In this document: piece after piece, positions 34,453 through 44,850 of the stretch
Numbering within the stretch: position 1 is the first letter of the stretch
Layout: each line of letters opens with the position of its first letter
NCBI GenBank assembly: GCA_965198875.1
Contig: CBDAPU010000001.1
Coordinates: forward strand, 1,798,001-1,862,000
Source: CBDAPU01 sp965198875
GTDB lineage: Bacteria; Pseudomonadota; Gammaproteobacteria; Eutrophobiales; Eutrophobiaceae
DNA length: 64,000 nucleotides
Direction of reading: 5' to 3'
Notes under the pieces: generated by a model
What the model was told of the DNA's origin: nothing
What the model saw: only the letters and a program-made list of their open reading frames with translations
The model's database searches: none
Program-made: the position numbers and the translations under genes

Positions 34453-36117
34453 TCATTTTGCAACGGCTTTATGCAAATGAGGTTGCGCTAATGGGCTCGT
34501 CCTGTCACGTCCCTTCACCTGCCGGGCGGCGTGTTCCAGGTCAATCACCGCATCATCTCTTTCGAGATCAGGTGCACCTTCATCAGTGCTACCATCAGCT
34601 TGCACGCTGTCTAACTTAAAATAAGCGATCAAGCGGTTTAATTTATCCGCCTGCCTGCTCATCGCCTCCGTGGCTGTGGCGGCCTGCTCTACCATGCCGG
34701 CATTTTGCTGGGTCATCTCTTCCATCTGGATCAGGGTGCGGTTTACCTGCGAGATCCCCTCGGACTGCTCACGACTTGCCGTGGTGACCTCCCCAATGAG
34801 ATCGCTGACCTTCTTCACCGAATCGGCAATCTCCCCCAGGGCCTCTCCGGTTTCATTGACAAGCCCGGTGCCATCCTCGATTTTCCGCACACTGTCGCTG
34901 ATCAGGGTCTTGATGTTTTTCGAGGCGGTGGCGGTACGCCCGGCAAGGGCACGCACCTCATTGGCGACAACGGCGAATCCACGTCCCTGCTCACCGGCAC
35001 GGGCGGCTTCCACAGCCGCATTCAGTGACAACAAATTGGTCTGAAAGGCAATGTCTTCAATGACGCCGATGATCTCCGCAATCTCCTTACTCGCACCGTT
35101 GATCTCACCCATAGCCGAGACCGCCCTCTCGACGACGGCCTCACCATGACCGGCCTGCTCCTTTGCCGCAATCGCCAGATGGTTTGTCTCCTGGGTGTTA
35201 TCGACATTCTGCCTGACGGACGCCGTCATCTCTTCCATGCTGGACGCCACCTCTTCCAGGCTGGAGGCCTGGGATTGGGTGCGCTCATTTAACGCCATAT
35301 TGCTTTTCGAGATCTGCCCGGCGGCAACACTGACCTGCTCGGAAGTGGTCTTGATCCCGCTGATCACTTCTTTGAGTTTGATCACCGTGCCGTTGATAGA
35401 GGCATGGACGCCGGACAGGTTCCGCTCGGCGCTGATATCCAGCGTGCCCTGCTCCAGGTGTTTGGCGATCTTCTCAAGCTGGGCGGGATCGGTGCCTAAA
35501 CGCTTCAGGATACTGCGGATCAGCAACAGGGCCAGAATAGAGATGATGACGCTGAAAAACAGCACGGCATTGATCATCATCTTGATCTTCCGGGCGGTGA
35601 CTTCTTTTGTGGTATCGACTTTTGCTTCAATCTTGGTGATAAACTCTTTCAACAAGGCGTCACTCTCACGGGCCACCAGGCTTATTTCAATTAAAATATC
35701 CCGTGCCCGATCCCAATCGATGCGCTCCGCCGACATGGTCTCATCCAGTTGCAAAGACAGGGAGCTCAGGTTCTCGAAATACCGGCTGATCCCGACTAAC
35801 TCGGGGGCGTCCTTAAAACCCTCACTCACCGCTTTGTAGCTCTTTTCAATGGCCTGATTATTGGCCTCATAACGCTTCATAAATTGCGCCTGATCGGCGG
35901 TGGCGTAATACTCATAGAGAATGGGCTCTGATTGATGGGCGAAGGCATTCAGACGATGGATCTCACTTAGAAGGGGGATCTCCTTATCGAGCAGTGCGTT
36001 GGAGTTCCTGGTGAGTGAATTGCCGAGGTAGTAGGTGATCCCGTAGACGCCGATACCGAGTAACACAACCAGCATATACGCCGAGGAGAGCAGTTTTTTG
36101 AAGTTAAATTTGGCCAT
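34453..36117 (-). CDS. Methyl-accepting chemotaxis protein
   Basis: A 554-residue receptor starting MAKFNFKKLL at 36117 (an in-frame extension to 36204 has no support). TM1 about residues 10-32 (YMLVVLLGIGVYGITYYLG), a helical periplasmic domain, TM2 about 185-208 (MMINAVLFFSVIISILALLLI), HAMP (LEKIAKHLEQGTLDI) and a signalling domain whose tip reads IEDIAFQTNLLSLNAAVEAARAGEQGRGFAVVANEVRALAGR. It lacks an xWxxF tail. Closely related to the MCP gene 1.3 kb away, with the CorC-type gene between them. Ligand unknown. Confidence 0.95.
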   Translation of the reverse strand: MAKFNFKKLLSSAYMLVVLLGIGVYGITYYLGNSLTRNSNALLDKEIPLLSEIHRLNAFAHQSEPILYEYYATADQAQFMKRYEANNQAIEKSYKAVSEGFKDAPELVGISRYFENLSSLSLQLDETMSAERIDWDRARDILIEISLVARESDALLKEFITKIEAKVDTTKEVTARKIKMMINAVLFFSVIISILALLLIRSILKRLGTDPAQLEKIAKHLEQGTLDISAERNLSGVHASINGTVIKLKEVISGIKTTSEQVSVAAGQISKSNMALNERTQSQASSLEEVASSMEEMTASVRQNVDNTQETNHLAIAAKEQAGHGEAVVERAVSAMGEINGASKEIAEIIGVIEDIAFQTNLLSLNAAVEAARAGEQGRGFAVVANEVRALAGRTATASKNIKTLISDSVRKIEDGTGLVNETGEALGEIADSVKKVSDLIGEVTTASREQSEGISQVNRTLIQMEEMTQQNAGMVEQAATATEAMSRQADKLNRLIAYFKLDSVQADGSTDEGAPDLERDDAVIDLEHAARQVKGRDRTSPLAQPHLHKAVAK

Positions 36118-36405
36118 TGGGGCGCCTTGAATAGCGTGATGATGTTTCTTAATTTTAATGCAGATAGACCAGCGTGATGGGGAAAAGTTCTGCATGAGCA
36201 ACACGCAGTGGCAATGCCAACATCAAGATGAGTTCTATTTTCAAGGTTGCGCTCATCCACGTCTTTCCGAAGGCGGCGAAGACCCATAGGATAGCCTTGC
36301 ACCCCGCCCGATCATAAAGACAGTCAATGATCAAAAAATCAAATCGCTATCAGCGTCCTGCTTAAAAATAAAGCCCAGGGCACGATGGAGTAGAGCCAGC
36401 CCTTG

Positions 36406-37059
36406 TTAATCATCCCGCCGCTCTATTTTTTGTAACGCATCAATGGTGATGACGCCACCTTGCGCTTCGGCTTTGCCCTGATCACAAGGCGCCAGGGCCG
36501 GTTGTATCTTATCCAGCCTCTTCCAATCCGGCATGGGCGTATCACAATTCGCCCGGGGTACATACTTCGAGGTCTCAAGCCGTTGGTGTCTGTGTATATA
36601 GCGCGGGCAGTTCTTCCACATTTGCGTTACCCGGACGCGCACGATCAACTGCGCCTCATGATAGGCGTTAAGCAGTGGGTCATCGGCGGTGACGCTGGCC
36701 TCACCGTAGGCCCTCAGGCGATGCGGGTTCTCAAAATCGATGAATAACAGCCCGATGTTATGGTTGCCTTTGATGTTGCCCATGGATAAGAACATGCCGT
36801 TACCATCATAGCTGGGGAAGGCCAGGGTCGTGTTGTCGATAACCCTGACGAATCCTTTCTCACCCCCCTTGTAAGACACCGATGGACGGCCTTGATAATC
36901 AATGGTGCTGAGAAAGAACATGTCGCGGCTTTCTATGAAAGCCTTATCCTCATCAATGACCTCAGAATGAACGATAATGCCCTCAACTGTATCCGCCAGT
37001 TTACGTGTTTCAAAGGTATCCTGAAATGCCCTGTGTTGCTCGCCATACATTTGACTCAT
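36406..37059 (-). CDS. Pyridoxamine 5'-phosphate oxidase-fold flavoprotein
   Basis: A 217-residue protein of the PPOX split-barrel family, which binds FMN or F420 and catalyses small-molecule oxidations or reductions. Typical pieces: DEDKAFIESRDMFFLSTIDYQGRPSVSYKGGEKGFVRVIDNTTLAFPSYDGNGMFLSMGNIKGNHNIGLLFIDFENPHRLRAYGEA, the usual G-x-P followed by FPD-like and N-x-G-L-L-F-I-D motifs. Start 37059 is fixed by a GAGGAGAG site; the extension to 37257 is not coding-like. Because this fold includes F420 enzymes, and F420 genes are present here, F420 is a possible cofactor; FMN is the default. Confidence 0.85.
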   Translation of the reverse strand: MSQMYGEQHRAFQDTFETRKLADTVEGIIVHSEVIDEDKAFIESRDMFFLSTIDYQGRPSVSYKGGEKGFVRVIDNTTLAFPSYDGNGMFLSMGNIKGNHNIGLLFIDFENPHRLRAYGEASVTADDPLLNAYHEAQLIVRVRVTQMWKNCPRYIHRHQRLETSKYVPRANCDTPMPDWKRLDKIQPALAPCDQGKAEAQGGVITIDALQKIERRDD

Positions 37060-37363
37060 CACCGCTCTCCTCAAATATACATGAACAGCTAACAGGGGGT
37101 ATTTAACCACATTCTCCAATATCAAAAAAACATAAACCGTGCGGGCGCTTAAACCTGCTCGATGCAAAGGCGGCAGGCCCGGCGATAAACCTTGATAAGA
37201 GAGGGATCTGAACACCCCATAAAGACCCCCATGCTGGAGGGTGATCACCGTTATCAATGCTGTTTTTTAATGACCGCAAACATAAATTTAAGGATTTTGG
37301 CCCTTCTCATTCCTGATAGAATGGGCGAGCCAGTATTCTCAATGCTAATTGAAGGACGACACA
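37060..37363. other. Divergent promoter region
   Basis: No gene seen. It must hold the promoters of the leftward PPOX gene and the rightward GST gene. A GAAGGACG ribosome site precedes the GST start. No clear operator recognised. Confidence 0.4.
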
Positions 37364-38261
37364 ATGAGCCATGACACAGCATACGTCCCGCCAAAGGTCT
37401 GGGCCTGGGACGCCCCCAATGGCGGCAAGTTTGAGCGGATCAATCGACCCATCGCCGGGGCCACCCATAAGAGGGCCTTGCCTGTGGGCAAACACCCGCT
37501 TCAGCTCTACTCCCTTGCCACACCCAACGGGGTGAAGGTGACCATGATGCTCGAGGAGCTGTTGGCCATGGGGCTTGAAGGCGCCGAGTACGACGCCCAC
37601 CTGATTGACATAAATGAAGGTGATCAGTTTGGCAGTGGTTTCGTTGAGATAAATCCCAATTCCCGGATCCCCGCTATGGTGGATCGCAGTGCGGATAAAC
37701 CCATACGCTTATTCGAATCCGGCTCCATCCTGCTCTATTTAGCGGAAAAATTCGGCGCCTTCATCCCCCAAGATCCGGCCATGCGCGCTGAATGTCTGTC
37801 CTGGGTTTTCTGGCAAATGGGGAGCGCACCTTATCTGGGCGGTGGATTTGGGCATTTCTACGCCTACGCACCGGAAAAATACGCATACCCCATCAACCGC
37901 TTTGCTATGGAGGTGAAACGTCAGATGGATGTGCTGGACCGCCACCTGGCGGATCATCACTACTTTTGTGCGGAGCAATACACTATCGCTGATCATGGCC
38001 ATATGGCCCTGGTATGGCGGACTGGTATTGAACCGGGTTTATGCCGCCGCCGAGTTTCTCGATGCCGCATCCTACCAACACTTAAATCGCTGGGCGGCAG
38101 AAATCGAGGCGCGACCTGCGGTACGACGAGGTCGCATGGTGAACCGAAAGTGGGGAGAGCCGGAAGGGCAACTCCATGAACGTCACGATGCCGCTGATTT
38201 TAAGATCCGAACGCAAGATAAACTGGCGCCACAAACCACGGGAAGTGACGGGCAAGCATAA
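37364..38261 (+). pseudogene. yghU: Glutathione S-transferase of the YghU type, one frameshift
   Basis: The first frame encodes YVPPKVWAWDAPNGGKFERINRPIAGATHKRALPVGKHPLQLYSLATPNGVKVTMMLEEL and FESGSILLYLAEKFGAF, near-identical in layout to E. coli YghU, a disulfide-bond reductase/GST. Near 37991-37994 an extra base changes the frame; the remainder continues as MAIWPWYGGLVLNRVYAAAEFLDAASYQHLNRWAAEI and RPAVRRGRMVN...LHERHDAADF, again as in YghU. Repairing one base gives a full protein of about 298 residues. Either a sequencing error or a new null allele. Confidence 0.88.
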
Positions 38262-38663
38262 GGCCGGATTGCAAGCGGGCCGGTGTTTGCCACGCATCCT
38301 GTGTTTGTTGAGTAGCCGAGGTGCATGGGGCGCCCTTAACACCGTCTTTGAAGGCGGATGGGCGAGTATTGTTTTTACCTTAGCCGTTATTGCTATTTGA
38401 TCTATCACGATGTTGATTCAGGGGCAGGTATGTTAAGGCCGACTAACCCTGTTCAACTCGCCCGTGAATCGAAAACGGATAAAGCAACATGTTGCAGATC
38501 ACGGATCATCCCTTGCTGATTGCCATCCTCTTCATTGCCAATCCCGCCGGCTTGAACCTATTGCAGTGTAGGCAGGCGGTATTTACATCACGAACGGCAG
38601 AGACTGGGCGGACTTGAAGACCGGGCAAAAGCTAATGCTGATCAGCGATCTGCATCGCTTAAT
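38262..38663. other. Intergenic stretch, nothing recognised
   Basis: Between the YghU gene and the convergent M20 hydrolase gene. Short frames such as MLQITDHPLLIAILFIANPAG near 38490 look protein-like but have no context. No hairpin with T-run seen. Confidence 0.35.
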
Positions 38664-39977
38664 TCATAGGGGATCATGCAGATAATCAATAACAAGCGCT
38701 GCAAGTGTCGTCACACCCAACGGCAGGGCGTCTTCATTGACATAAAAATAGGGGGAGTGATTCGGAGCAGCCTCATCGGCGCCCACTCCTTGGGCATTGA
38801 CCCCCAGGAGAAGATAAAGGCCGGGGATCGCTTTTTGAAAGAAGGCAAAATCCTCAGAGGCCGTGAGTGGCGGTACCTCCACCAGGCCATTCGTGGCAAC
38901 CCGTCTCAAGGTGGGCAACATTTTCGCCATTAACTCAGGGTCGTTAAACGTCACCGGCGCATAGGGTTGTATTTTTAATTCTGCGCTGGCCCCGGCGCTT
39001 TCGGCAATGTGGGTGGCTGTGCTATGAATGCGTTGTAACACATCGTCTCGAAAACCGGGCTCCAGGAGCCGTATCGTGCCGCTCATCTCAACAGAGTCCG
39101 GGATAATATTAGAGCGCACGCCGCCATGGATGCTGCCCACAGAGATCACGGTCGGTGCGATCGTTGAGTTAAGTTGGCGGCTTGGGATCAACTGTAGTGC
39201 AAGCACGATCCGGGAAGCAACGATGATGGGGTCAACGCCAGCCCAGGGGAGAGCGCCATGGGTCTGTTTGCCTTGCACGATTATCGAAAAGGCGTCTGCC
39301 CCGGCCAAGATGCCACCGGCGCGATAACCGATGAGACCAGGCGGTGCAGGGATGGTATGTAAACCAAAAATCACTTCCGGCGCCGGGTCTGTTAATACGC
39401 CTTCCTGGATCATTAACTTCGCGCCCCCTTCCTCACCCTCCGGCGGGCCCTCTTCGGCAGGCTGAAAAATGAACTTCACCTGACCGGGGAGGGCCTGTCG
39501 CATTCCATGGAGCACCTCGGCAACGCCCATGAGGATGGCCGTATGCACATCATGACCACAGGCATGCATGACGCCCACCTCCTGACCGTTGTAAGTGGTC
39601 CTGACTTTTGAGGCAAAGGGCAGATCAACCAATTCCGTGACGGGCAGGGCGTCCATGTCCGCCCGTAATGCCACCACCGGCCCGGGTTTTCCGCCCTTGA
39701 GTAAACCCACAACACCGGTATGGGCGACTTTCGTTTTCACTTCCATGCCCAGTTTGTGCAGATGTTCCGCGACAAGTTTTGCTGTGCGAAACTCCCTGTT
39801 ACCCAACTCCGGATGTTGATGAATATCCCGGCGCCAGTCGATCACTTTGGGGTTGACCGCTTTCACCAGAGACTTGAGCTCGGGATCTGATCCTTGAACC
39901 GACGAATAGCCAAACAAGCATGAAAGTGTGATCAGGGCTATCGCATAGCGCTGAGATAAACCTGTGATGCTTGTCAT
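38664..39977 (-). CDS. Exported M20 amidohydrolase (peptidase M20D type)
   Basis: A 437-residue zinc/manganese amidohydrolase of the IAA-amino-acid hydrolase/carboxypeptidase group, which removes the acyl group from N-acyl amino acids. Residues 1-29 form a signal peptide (ITLSCLFGYSSVQGS), so it acts in the periplasm. Metal motifs: RRDIHQHPELGNREFRTAKLV, LRADMDALPV, MHACGHDVHTAILMGVAEVL, FQPAEEGPPEGEEGGAKLMI and the final APNHSPYFYVNEDALPLGV. Start 39977 is preceded by GAGAGG. Natural substrate unknown. Confidence 0.92.
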   Translation of the reverse strand: MTSITGLSQRYAIALITLSCLFGYSSVQGSDPELKSLVKAVNPKVIDWRRDIHQHPELGNREFRTAKLVAEHLHKLGMEVKTKVAHTGVVGLLKGGKPGPVVALRADMDALPVTELVDLPFASKVRTTYNGQEVGVMHACGHDVHTAILMGVAEVLHGMRQALPGQVKFIFQPAEEGPPEGEEGGAKLMIQEGVLTDPAPEVIFGLHTIPAPPGLIGYRAGGILAGADAFSIIVQGKQTHGALPWAGVDPIIVASRIVLALQLIPSRQLNSTIAPTVISVGSIHGGVRSNIIPDSVEMSGTIRLLEPGFRDDVLQRIHSTATHIAESAGASAELKIQPYAPVTFNDPELMAKMLPTLRRVATNGLVEVPPLTASEDFAFFQKAIPGLYLLLGVNAQGVGADEAAPNHSPYFYVNEDALPLGVTTLAALVIDYLHDPL

Positions 39978-40377
39978 GATCCCTCTCCTCTTTATCATAA
40001 ACGAAGCGGATGTACCGCACCCGAAGACCCGCCAGCCATCAGCGCCACATTACAATGCCTCGCCACATGTTGTCGATGCAACGGGCACGCCTCTGCAAGA
40101 CTATCAGGATGAGGCAAGCGCAACTGTTTGTGTCGAGCCAGGACGCCTAACCAGGCGAACACATAACATCTTCTAAGTAGTCGATTGGATTTAAGACTGC
40201 CCATCGGGCTATCAACACTGGAGAGGCTGTTGTTTTTTCGGCAGATCCGCATGACCATCAAACAGGGTGTGCCGGCGCTGATCTGCCTGACTTAGCCTCG
40301 CCCATGCCTTGCGCTACCTCTGTTATCGGATCCCGTGCCGACGCTGATCCGCCCAACTAACAGGATAATGCAAGGGG
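39978..40377. other. Intergenic stretch between M20 hydrolase and clpA
   Basis: Contains a CGCCT/AGGCG inverted pair near 40150-40163 and a small direct repeat (GCCGGCGCTGATCTGCC near 40270 and GCCGACGCTGATCCGCC near 40338). No gene and no clear terminator. It lies downstream of clpA and upstream of the M20 gene, both leftward, so the M20 promoter should lie here. Confidence 0.4.
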
Positions 40378-42648
40378 CTAATGTGTCACCCCTGCCGTTT
40401 CTTTCTCCTGGATCTCGATGTTGAGTTCGCCATCTGTTTCGGTGACGATGACGTGACCGCCGTGCAGCAGTTTGCCGAACAGCAACTCTTCGGCGAGTTC
40501 TTTCTTGATCTTCTCCTGGATCAGTCTCGCCATCGGGCGCGCGCCCATGACCTTGTCGTAGCCATGCTCACCCAGCCATGCCCTGGCGGTCTCGTCCACG
40601 TCCATGATGACTTTCTTCTCGTCCAGTTGCGCCTGGAGTTCCACCAGGAATTTGTCCACCACATTGAGGATGGTCTTCTCGTTCAGCGCGCCGAATTCGA
40701 TGATCCCATCCAGTCTGTTTCTGAATTCCGGGTTGAACATTTTGTTGATCACCTCCATGGCGTCAGAGCTGTGATCCTGTGTGGTGAAGCCCACGGAAGA
40801 TCGGCTGATCCGCTCAGCGCCGGCGTTGGTGGTCATGATGATCACCACATTACGGAAGTCACTAACCCTGCCGTTCGTGTCCGTCAAGGCGCCGTGATCC
40901 ATCACCTGCAACAACAGGTTGAACACATCGGGATGGGCTTTTTCCATTTCATCGAATAGCAACACCGCATGGGGATGTTTGTTGATGGCGTCGGTTAAGA
41001 GGCCGCCTTGATCAAATCCCACATAACCGGGCGGGGCGCCGATCAATCGGGAGACGGTATGGCGTTCCATGTATTCGGACATATCGAACCTGACCAGCTC
41101 TATACCCAGGACATTGGCCAGTTGTTTGCTGACCTCGGTTTTACCCACGCCCGTCGGCCCGGCAAAGAGAAAGGAACCAACAGGGTGATCGGGCTCGCCT
41201 AATCCGGAGCGGGACAGCTTTATGGTGGTGGCCAGTTTCTCAATAGCCGGGTCTTGACCAAAGACCACCATCTTCAAGTTACGTTCCAGGTTCTTCATCA
41301 CGTCTTTTTCCGATGAGTTGACGGTTTTTGCCGGGATGCGCGCCACTTTGGCGATGATGTTTTCTATGTCGTGCACACCGATGGTCTTCTTGCGTTTTGA
41401 CGGCGGCAGTAACTGTTGCGATGCGCCGGCCTCGTCTATCATATCGATGGCTTTGTCAGGCAGATGTCTGTCCGTCAGGTAGCGGTCGGTTAATTCCGCC
41501 GCTGTCCTCAGTGACTGGTTGGTATAACGCACATGGTGATATTCTTCAAAGCGTAACTTTAAGCCCTGCAAGATCTTCACCGTCTCTTCAATGCTGGGCT
41601 CGGCCACATCAATTTTCTGAAAGCGCCTCGCCAGCGCCCGATCTTTCTCAAAGATCCCGCGGAACTCCTGATAGGTGGTGGAGCCGATACATTTGATGTC
41701 GCCGTTGGCGAGCACCGGTTTGATGATGTTGGAGGCGTCCATAGCGCCACCTGATGCGGCGCCGGCGCCGATGATGGTGTGGATCTCATCGATGAAGAGG
41801 ATCGCCCCTTGCTGGCGTTGCAGATCGGCGATAACGCCTTTTAAACGTTTTTCAAAATCGCCTCGGTATTTGGTGCCGGCGAGCAAGGCGCCCATGTCCA
41901 ATGAGTAGATGGTGCAGTCGAGCAATACCTCCGGCACGTCTTCATCCACGATCTGTTTGGCTATCCCCTCGGCGATGGCGGTTTTGCCGACACCGGCCTC
42001 ACCCACAAAAAGCGGGTTGTTCTTGCGTCTTCGACAGAGGATCTGGATGGTGCGTCGTACTTCGTGTTCTCTACCGATGAGTGGATCGATCCTGCCGTTC
42101 TCCGCCTGCTCATTGAGGTTAACCGTGTAGGCTTCCAATGGAGTGGAGCCACCTTCATCCTGTTTTAGCTCGTCTTCTGTTGATGGATCGGTGGCTTCAT
42201 CGGCCTCATCTTCCGGGATCTTGGCGATGCCGTGGGAGATGTAATTAACGACATCGAGACGTGCGACATCCTGCTGGCCCAGGAAAAAGACCGCATGGGA
42301 TTCGCGCTCGCCGAAGATGGCGACAAGCACGTTCGCACCGCTGACTTCTTTCCTGCCGGATGACTGCACGTGAAATACGGCGCGTTGCAGTACACGTTGG
42401 AAACCTAAGGTGGGCTGGGTTTCCCTTTCATCGTCATCGACCAATACCGGTGAGTTCTCTTCAATGAAGCGGGTGAGTTCACTGTGCAATTCATTCAAGT
42501 TGGCGCCACAGGCGCGTAACACCTTTGCGGCGGAGGGGTTATCGAGCAACGCCAGCAGTAAATGCTCTACTGTCATGAACTCATAGCGTTCATCCCGTGC
42601 TCTTCGAAACGCATTGTTTAATGTCTGTTCCAGATCTTTATCGAGCAT
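40378..42648 (-). CDS. clpA: ATP-dependent Clp protease ATP-binding subunit ClpA
   Basis: ClpA unfolds proteins and feeds them to ClpP. The 756-residue protein has the N-domain repeats (MLDKDLEQTLNNAFRRARDERYEFMTVEHLLLALLDN), first AAA module with Walker A GEAGVGKT and Walker B ILFIDEIHT, and second module with GPTGVGKTE, LLFDEMEKAHPDV and the C-terminal arginine/sensor-2 segment GARPMARLIQ. No middle coiled coil as in ClpB. Start 42648 is taken from the family N terminus. clpS lies immediately upstream, as in most proteobacteria. Confidence 0.97.
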   Translation of the reverse strand: MLDKDLEQTLNNAFRRARDERYEFMTVEHLLLALLDNPSAAKVLRACGANLNELHSELTRFIEENSPVLVDDDERETQPTLGFQRVLQRAVFHVQSSGRKEVSGANVLVAIFGERESHAVFFLGQQDVARLDVVNYISHGIAKIPEDEADEATDPSTEDELKQDEGGSTPLEAYTVNLNEQAENGRIDPLIGREHEVRRTIQILCRRRKNNPLFVGEAGVGKTAIAEGIAKQIVDEDVPEVLLDCTIYSLDMGALLAGTKYRGDFEKRLKGVIADLQRQQGAILFIDEIHTIIGAGAASGGAMDASNIIKPVLANGDIKCIGSTTYQEFRGIFEKDRALARRFQKIDVAEPSIEETVKILQGLKLRFEEYHHVRYTNQSLRTAAELTDRYLTDRHLPDKAIDMIDEAGASQQLLPPSKRKKTIGVHDIENIIAKVARIPAKTVNSSEKDVMKNLERNLKMVVFGQDPAIEKLATTIKLSRSGLGEPDHPVGSFLFAGPTGVGKTEVSKQLANVLGIELVRFDMSEYMERHTVSRLIGAPPGYVGFDQGGLLTDAINKHPHAVLLFDEMEKAHPDVFNLLLQVMDHGALTDTNGRVSDFRNVVIIMTTNAGAERISRSSVGFTTQDHSSDAMEVINKMFNPEFRNRLDGIIEFGALNEKTILNVVDKFLVELQAQLDEKKVIMDVDETARAWLGEHGYDKVMGARPMARLIQEKIKKELAEELLFGKLLHGGHVIVTETDGELNIEIQEKETAGVTH

Positions 42649-42668
42649 AATAATCGCCTTCCAGTTAG

Positions 42669-42989
42669 TTAAGCCTTCTCCATCGTACACATCAATGGAT
42701 GTTCATGCTCACGGGAGTAATGATTTACCTGTGAGACTTTTGTTTCTGCAATTTCATGGGTGAATATGCCGCATACGCCTTTGCCATGGGTGTGTACCTC
42801 CAACATGATCCGTGTTGCCGTCTCTCTGTCCATCACAAAGAAGGCCTCAAGAATATGCACAACAAACTCCATGGGAGTGTAGTCGTCATTGATGAGGATG
42901 ACTTTATATAGCGGCGGCCGTTTTAATTTGGGCCTGGCTTCCTGTAACGCCAGCCCCTCATCATAACGCTCGCTGGTTTTCTCGGACAT
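42669..42989 (-). CDS. clpS: ClpA adaptor ClpS
   Basis: ClpS delivers N-degron proteins to ClpAP. The 106-residue product has the flexible N-terminal tail then the core PPLYKVILINDDYTPMEFVVHILEAFFVMDRETATRIMLEVHTHGKGVCGIFTHEIAETKV, with the NDDYTPMEFV hydrophobic pocket and the H-x-x-G-x-G-x-x-x-x-x-x-x-E interface. Encoded 20 bases before clpA on the same strand, an operon. Transcription starts in the 570-base gap shared with aceA. Confidence 0.97.
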   Translation of the reverse strand: MSEKTSERYDEGLALQEARPKLKRPPLYKVILINDDYTPMEFVVHILEAFFVMDRETATRIMLEVHTHGKGVCGIFTHEIAETKVSQVNHYSREHEHPLMCTMEKA

Positions 42990-43561
42990 TGCTTATTTAC
43001 GTGTGCTTTCGTTTCACTCAGTTTAACGAATAATATAATGTTATGGGCATAACCGCCAATACGGCGTGTTTATGCCAGATTTTATACTATTGTTATTGCA
43101 AATGTGGGTGATGAGGGATTTTCCGTATCTTCATAAAATCCCTCGAGCAGTGGACTAATTCAATGTGATCATCGTACCGCCGGTCGGGCATCAGGCAGAG
43201 CGCATCGCCAGGACATAGCCGAGTAACGGGATGCGGGCGAGTTTTTCCTTTTAAGTCAAACGGATACGGCTAACGATGACGACCCCCAGGCCCGTTTCCA
43301 GGTGTTTTTTGATGACTTCCCGGCCGCCACAAAACCAACAGGCAATATTTGAAAATATTAACTTGTCAAATGATACACGCTGTCTTAGTGTGTGCGCTCT
43401 TCCCTACCGATTGTGCTAAAGATCGGCGGGAATGGTCCGGGGAGTATTATGTGCATGAAGCTGTGTGTCATCAACCGTCCCCATGTATTATCAACTGAAT
43501 ATGACGACATGCCTCAATGTAAGGTTTGGGTGTTGTTTTTGACTTGACGGGAGGGTAGCGA
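42990..43561. other. Divergent promoter region of clpS and aceA
   Basis: No gene recognised in 570 bases. The A/T-rich stretch near 43020-43045 (AATAATATAATG) may hold the clpS promoter. A GGGAGGG ribosome site (43550-43556) precedes aceA. cspD, often placed beside clpS, is absent. Confidence 0.5.
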
Positions 43562-44850
43562 ATGCGTGCCGATGTGAAACAACTGCAGCAGGACTGGGCG
43601 GAAAATCCGCGCTGGAGAAGTGTTCAGCGGGACTATAGCGCCGAAGACGTGGTGCGACTGCGCGGCTCCGTACACATTGAACACACACTGGCGAGACGGG
43701 GTGCGGAGAAGTTATGGCGGCTCGTCAATGATGAAGAGTATATTCATTGTCTGGGTGCGGTGACCGGTGGTCAGGCAGTGCAGCAGGTGAAGGCCGGGGT
43801 CAAAGCCATTTACCTGTCCGGCTGGCAGGTGGCCGCCGATGGCAATACCTCCGAGACCATGTATCCGGATCAATCCCTCTATGCGTGGACTCCGTGCCGG
43901 CGATGGTACGCCGGATCAACAACGCGTTCAAACGTGCCGATGAGATCCAGTGTGCGAGAGGTGATGGTGATATTGATTTCTTCGCCCCCATTATCGCAGA
44001 CGCCGAAGCGGGTTTTGGCGGCGTCTTAAATGCATTTGAATTGATGAAGGCCATGATCGAAGCCGGTGCGGCCGGCGTGCATTTTGAAGATCAGCTCGCC
44101 GCTGTGAAAAAGTGTGGGCACATGGGTGGCAAGGTGTTGGTGCCGACCCGGGATGCGGTACAAAAATTGGTGGCGGCGCGTTTAGCGGCTGATACCATGG
44201 GGACGCCGACCATTGTTCTGGCACGCACCGACGCCAATGCAGCAAACTTATTAACCTCTGATGTGGATGAGCGTGATAAACGCTTCGTCACCGGTGAGCG
44301 CACGGCGGAAGGGTTCTATGTGACCAGGGCAGGGCTTGAGCAAGCCATCGACCGCGGTTTGTCCTATGCGCCTTATGCGGATCTGCTCTGGTGCGAGACG
44401 GCGGTGCCGGACCTGGATGAAGCCAGACGTTTTGCCGAAGCCATCAAGCAGGCATTTCCGCAGCAGTTGCTGGCGTACAACTGCTCGCCATCATTTAACT
44501 GGAAGAAGAACCTCGATGATCTGACCATTGCGAAATTTCAACGTGAGCTCGGCGCAATGGGTTATCAGTATCAGTTCATTACCCTGGCCGGTATTCATAA
44601 CATGTGGTACAACATGTTTGATCTGGCCCATCAGTACACAAAAAAAGGCATGACGGCCTATGTGGAGATGGTGCAGGAGAAGGAGTTTGCCGCTGCCGGT
44701 CGTGGTTATACCTTCGCCTCTCATCAACAGGAAGTGGGCGCCGGTTATTTTGATGACGTCACCACGGTTGTGCAGGGCGGGGTATCTTCCGTCACCGCGC
44801 TGAGTGGTTCGACAGAAGAGGAGCAGTTTGCCGAGGCGGTCAATAACTAG
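43562..44850 (+). pseudogene. aceA: Isocitrate lyase, one frameshift
   Basis: AceA splits isocitrate to succinate and glyoxylate, the entry of the glyoxylate bypass. The first frame from ATG 43562 encodes QQDWAENPRWRSVQRDYSAEDVVRLRGSV and ADGNTSETMYPDQSLYA. Near 43884-43886 one G appears missing and the rest continues in the next frame: VDSVPAMVRRINNAFKRAD, FFAPIIADAEAGFGGVLNAFELMKAMIEAG, the active-site loop KKCGHMGGKVLVPT, NCSPSFNWKKN and the end. All catalytic residues are present. Restoring one base gives an enzyme of about 430 residues. Because loss of aceA would bar growth on acetate or fatty acids, a sequencing error is as likely as true inactivation. Confidence 0.93.
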
